Shown: one piece after another, positions 62,150 to 64,000 of the stretch
Numbering within the stretch: the stretch's first letter is position 1
Layout: every line of letters starts with the position of its first letter
DNA from: Hetaerina americana
Taxonomy: Eukaryota; Arthropoda; Insecta; Odonata; Calopterygidae
Assembly (NCBI GenBank): GCA_022747635.1
Contig: JAKTNV010000001.1
Location: forward strand, 30,359,990 to 30,423,989
Length of the DNA: 64,000 bases
Direction: 5' to 3'
Notes under the pieces: model-generated
The model's database searches: none
What the model was told of the DNA's origin: nothing
What the model saw: the letters and a program-made list of their open reading frames with translations, nothing else
Position numbers and translations under genes: made by a program

Positions 62150-62510
62150 CATTATCCCTACCTCTAACTTGTTCATGCAGAATTTTCCTCAGTATCAATT
62201 ACTTCAGAATGCCATTGCTTCTCAATGTGCCCTGCATCCACTTTTCCTACCCTCATTAAATATTTATACCAAGAACCCTATCTCCTCTCCTAAAATACCT
62301 ACCACTTTTTCTATTTGTTTTTATTTCCGTGCATTGTCTTGGGCCTTCTCCACATGCACAACTCAAGCTTCCATTTTACGTTTATTCTCTTGCCTCAACG
62401 ACTAAGATTCAAATTAAAAAAAAACTACATCTCGCATCAAAGATTTCACTAGCTTTTCAGTTTACTTATAATCCCTGTCATTAACTCCCTCCTTTTTGTG
62501 CGTAAATAGG
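62150..62510 (-). mobile_element. ancient LINE-alpha relic, 3' end
   Basis: The window strand aligns with the reverse complement of the copy A'/B 3' end. CCCTGCATCCACTTTTCCTA and CCCTCATTAAATATTTATAC correspond to the CTTCATCCACTTTTCCTGCC / TCCATAGGATTTATTCC region. TCTCCTAAAATACCTACCAC and CCTGTCATTAACTCCCTCCT match further inside. No frame survives. Confidence 0.55.
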
Positions 62511-64000
62511 ATTAAATACAGAAACAACAATATAAAAATGTCATTTTTTCCACTAAAAATATGCTTCAGAATACCTGCAAACGATGGTGTTGAAACACAA
62601 TTTAACACCTGTTGAATGGCCTAATATGAACTCATTTAACCTAACTCTTTTTCTATAGTCTTTAACATATTCTGGTTGTCTCAAATGTAGAGAGAAGTAT
62701 TTTAAACTAAGATAAACTAATTCATGTAAGATTTTTTAAACATTATTTTAATAATTTCAGTCATTTAACTCTCCCATTAGTGACTGATACATATTTAAGC
62801 TAGATTTAATGAATTCCGTCGAAATTATCAAGAAATAACGTGTAAGTGATCTTTTTATGTGTTTCTATATTGTTTGTTGCTGTCCAATTTATTATTCAAC
62901 ACTTCCGTGTTAAAAAAATCAGCCACGTGTATATATTAATACACCTGTATATATACATACATACACAGAAATACACACATACACACACATTGGAATCCTA
63001 ATTACTATCATCAAATTTATTATGCTATGAGTCACGCGTACCCCTATCTATACTAAAACATATTATCTTCCCCAACGTACATAATTATGCCTTATTTTCC
63101 ATCCTTTTTGTAGATAATCCTTATTGCGCTTTATGTCACGTGCTGCAATGTCCTGTCAAGGAAGCGTATATCACGGACATACTCCTGCTTTTCCTTTCAT
63201 TGAGATTGGAAGTAATACTGATCGATCTTCTGACCAAATTCCACTATCATCAATGCTAAAAATGAGCCCAATAAAACTTTTCCTTTCCCTTTTCTTGCCT
63301 ATTCACTTGTTCATGCATAGTAAGTTGTGATGCTATCCACTCTCACAGCTTTGTTTGTTTTCATTTTCTATTATGTCCTTATTATCTCGCGGTCAAGCAG
63401 TACGTGACCTAATCTATTCCCATCGATACCATCTTCACTTTCTATTTCTAAACATACTGCCCGAATACCTTAAGCGTGACTTATTCTTTACTCCTTGGCT
63501 GAATGTTTTCTTGTCCGTACGTGCCTAGTCATTTCCCTGAAGGAGTGAACCAATTTTCCTTACTTGCACCCTTAAGTTCTTTCACCATCTCCTCAGCAAC
63601 ATTCATACATTCCTCTGTACATTTACCTTTCCATATCGTCGCAACACTCGCGACGTTTACTTCGCCCATTTAGTTTTTCGCCTTAGCTTACATCAGCTTA
63701 GTACACCTCTTTGTAATTTTCTAAACAGTTCTGCATTTATGTTCTTCCGTTTCATTTTCTCGTTTATAATTCCAATAATTGCTTCTATAATCCGTGGATT
63801 TCAAATTATTTTCTTACATGTTTACCTAACCTATTGATTTTTTCGAGGCTTGTGGAATCGGGAACAGGCAACAGAGGGTACACATCTTTGGGGTTGGCCC
63901 GAGGCGATCCCAGCCTTCACTAATGAAACTAATTATGACATTGCTGGCAGTTAACTCGTTTTATTATTCATACCAGAAGGACGCAAGAGCGCATCGATGA
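62511..64000. other. intergenic sequence, nothing recognised
   Basis: A compound TA/CA/TACA microsatellite lies at about 62,928-62,990. The C/T-rich stretch 63,340-63,850 may be a further decayed LINE on the minus strand, but no motif could be aligned. No gene is supported up to the window end. Confidence 0.4.

Noticed and set aside
1..64000. CRISPR arrays, operons, phage or other prokaryotic systems
   Set aside because: No regularly spaced repeats or tandem coding frames exist. The window is eukaryotic, with introns and SINE/LINE repeats.

Overview
This is eukaryotic nuclear DNA. It has introns with GT/GC-AG borders, tRNA-derived SINEs, non-LTR retrotransposon relics, mariner transposon debris and dinucleotide repeats. 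The gene structure and repeat types fit an arthropod, most likely an insect, with a repeat-rich genome. I cannot name the species. No bacterial, plasmid, phage or CRISPR feature is present, and I found no new multi-gene system.

Region 1 (1-17,100) holds the only protein-coding gene I can support: the 3' two-thirds of an anoctamin (TMEM16) gene on the + strand. Twelve exons (1018-1098 to 16821-16952) join without a frame break into 642 residues. They cover the last residues before the membrane domain, all ten membrane helices and a short cytoplasmic tail. All six acidic/asparagine calcium ligands of the family are present. Earlier exons, with the cytoplasmic N-terminal domain, lie upstream of the window. 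Intron 11 has a GC donor, and AATAAA follows the stop by about 95 bases. The introns hold two old SINE copies, two LINE relics, a younger SINE, microsatellites and a 221-base fold-back repeat.

Region 2 (17,100-21,180) is the 3' flank. It contains two oppositely oriented pieces of one LINE family (called LINE-alpha here) around a 28S rRNA fragment, a second partial copy of the last anoctamin coding exon at 19.6 kb, and a further old LINE relic. Like the gene, this stretch is poor in CpG.

Region 3 (21,180-64,000) has ordinary to high CpG density and no gene that I recognise. It carries G- and C-rich patches (about 21.4-22.2, 27.6-28.3, 35.4-35.7, 37.6-38.5, 46.0-46.2 and 51.4-52.2 kb), a 2.1-kb LINE-alpha copy, four copies of a tRNA-derived SINE (two with target-site duplications), a third SINE family, an internally deleted mariner copy with terminal inverted repeats, a second mariner relic, short perfect hairpins, and more LINE and SINE remnants. 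The reading frames in the GC-rich patches look like by-products of composition.

The points most worth a second look are the GC-AG intron, the duplicated last exon that has lost its splice acceptor, the sharp CpG-density change near 21.18 kb, the LINE/28S rRNA mosaic, a 116-base identical patch shared by two otherwise diverged LINE copies, and the long intronic hairpin.
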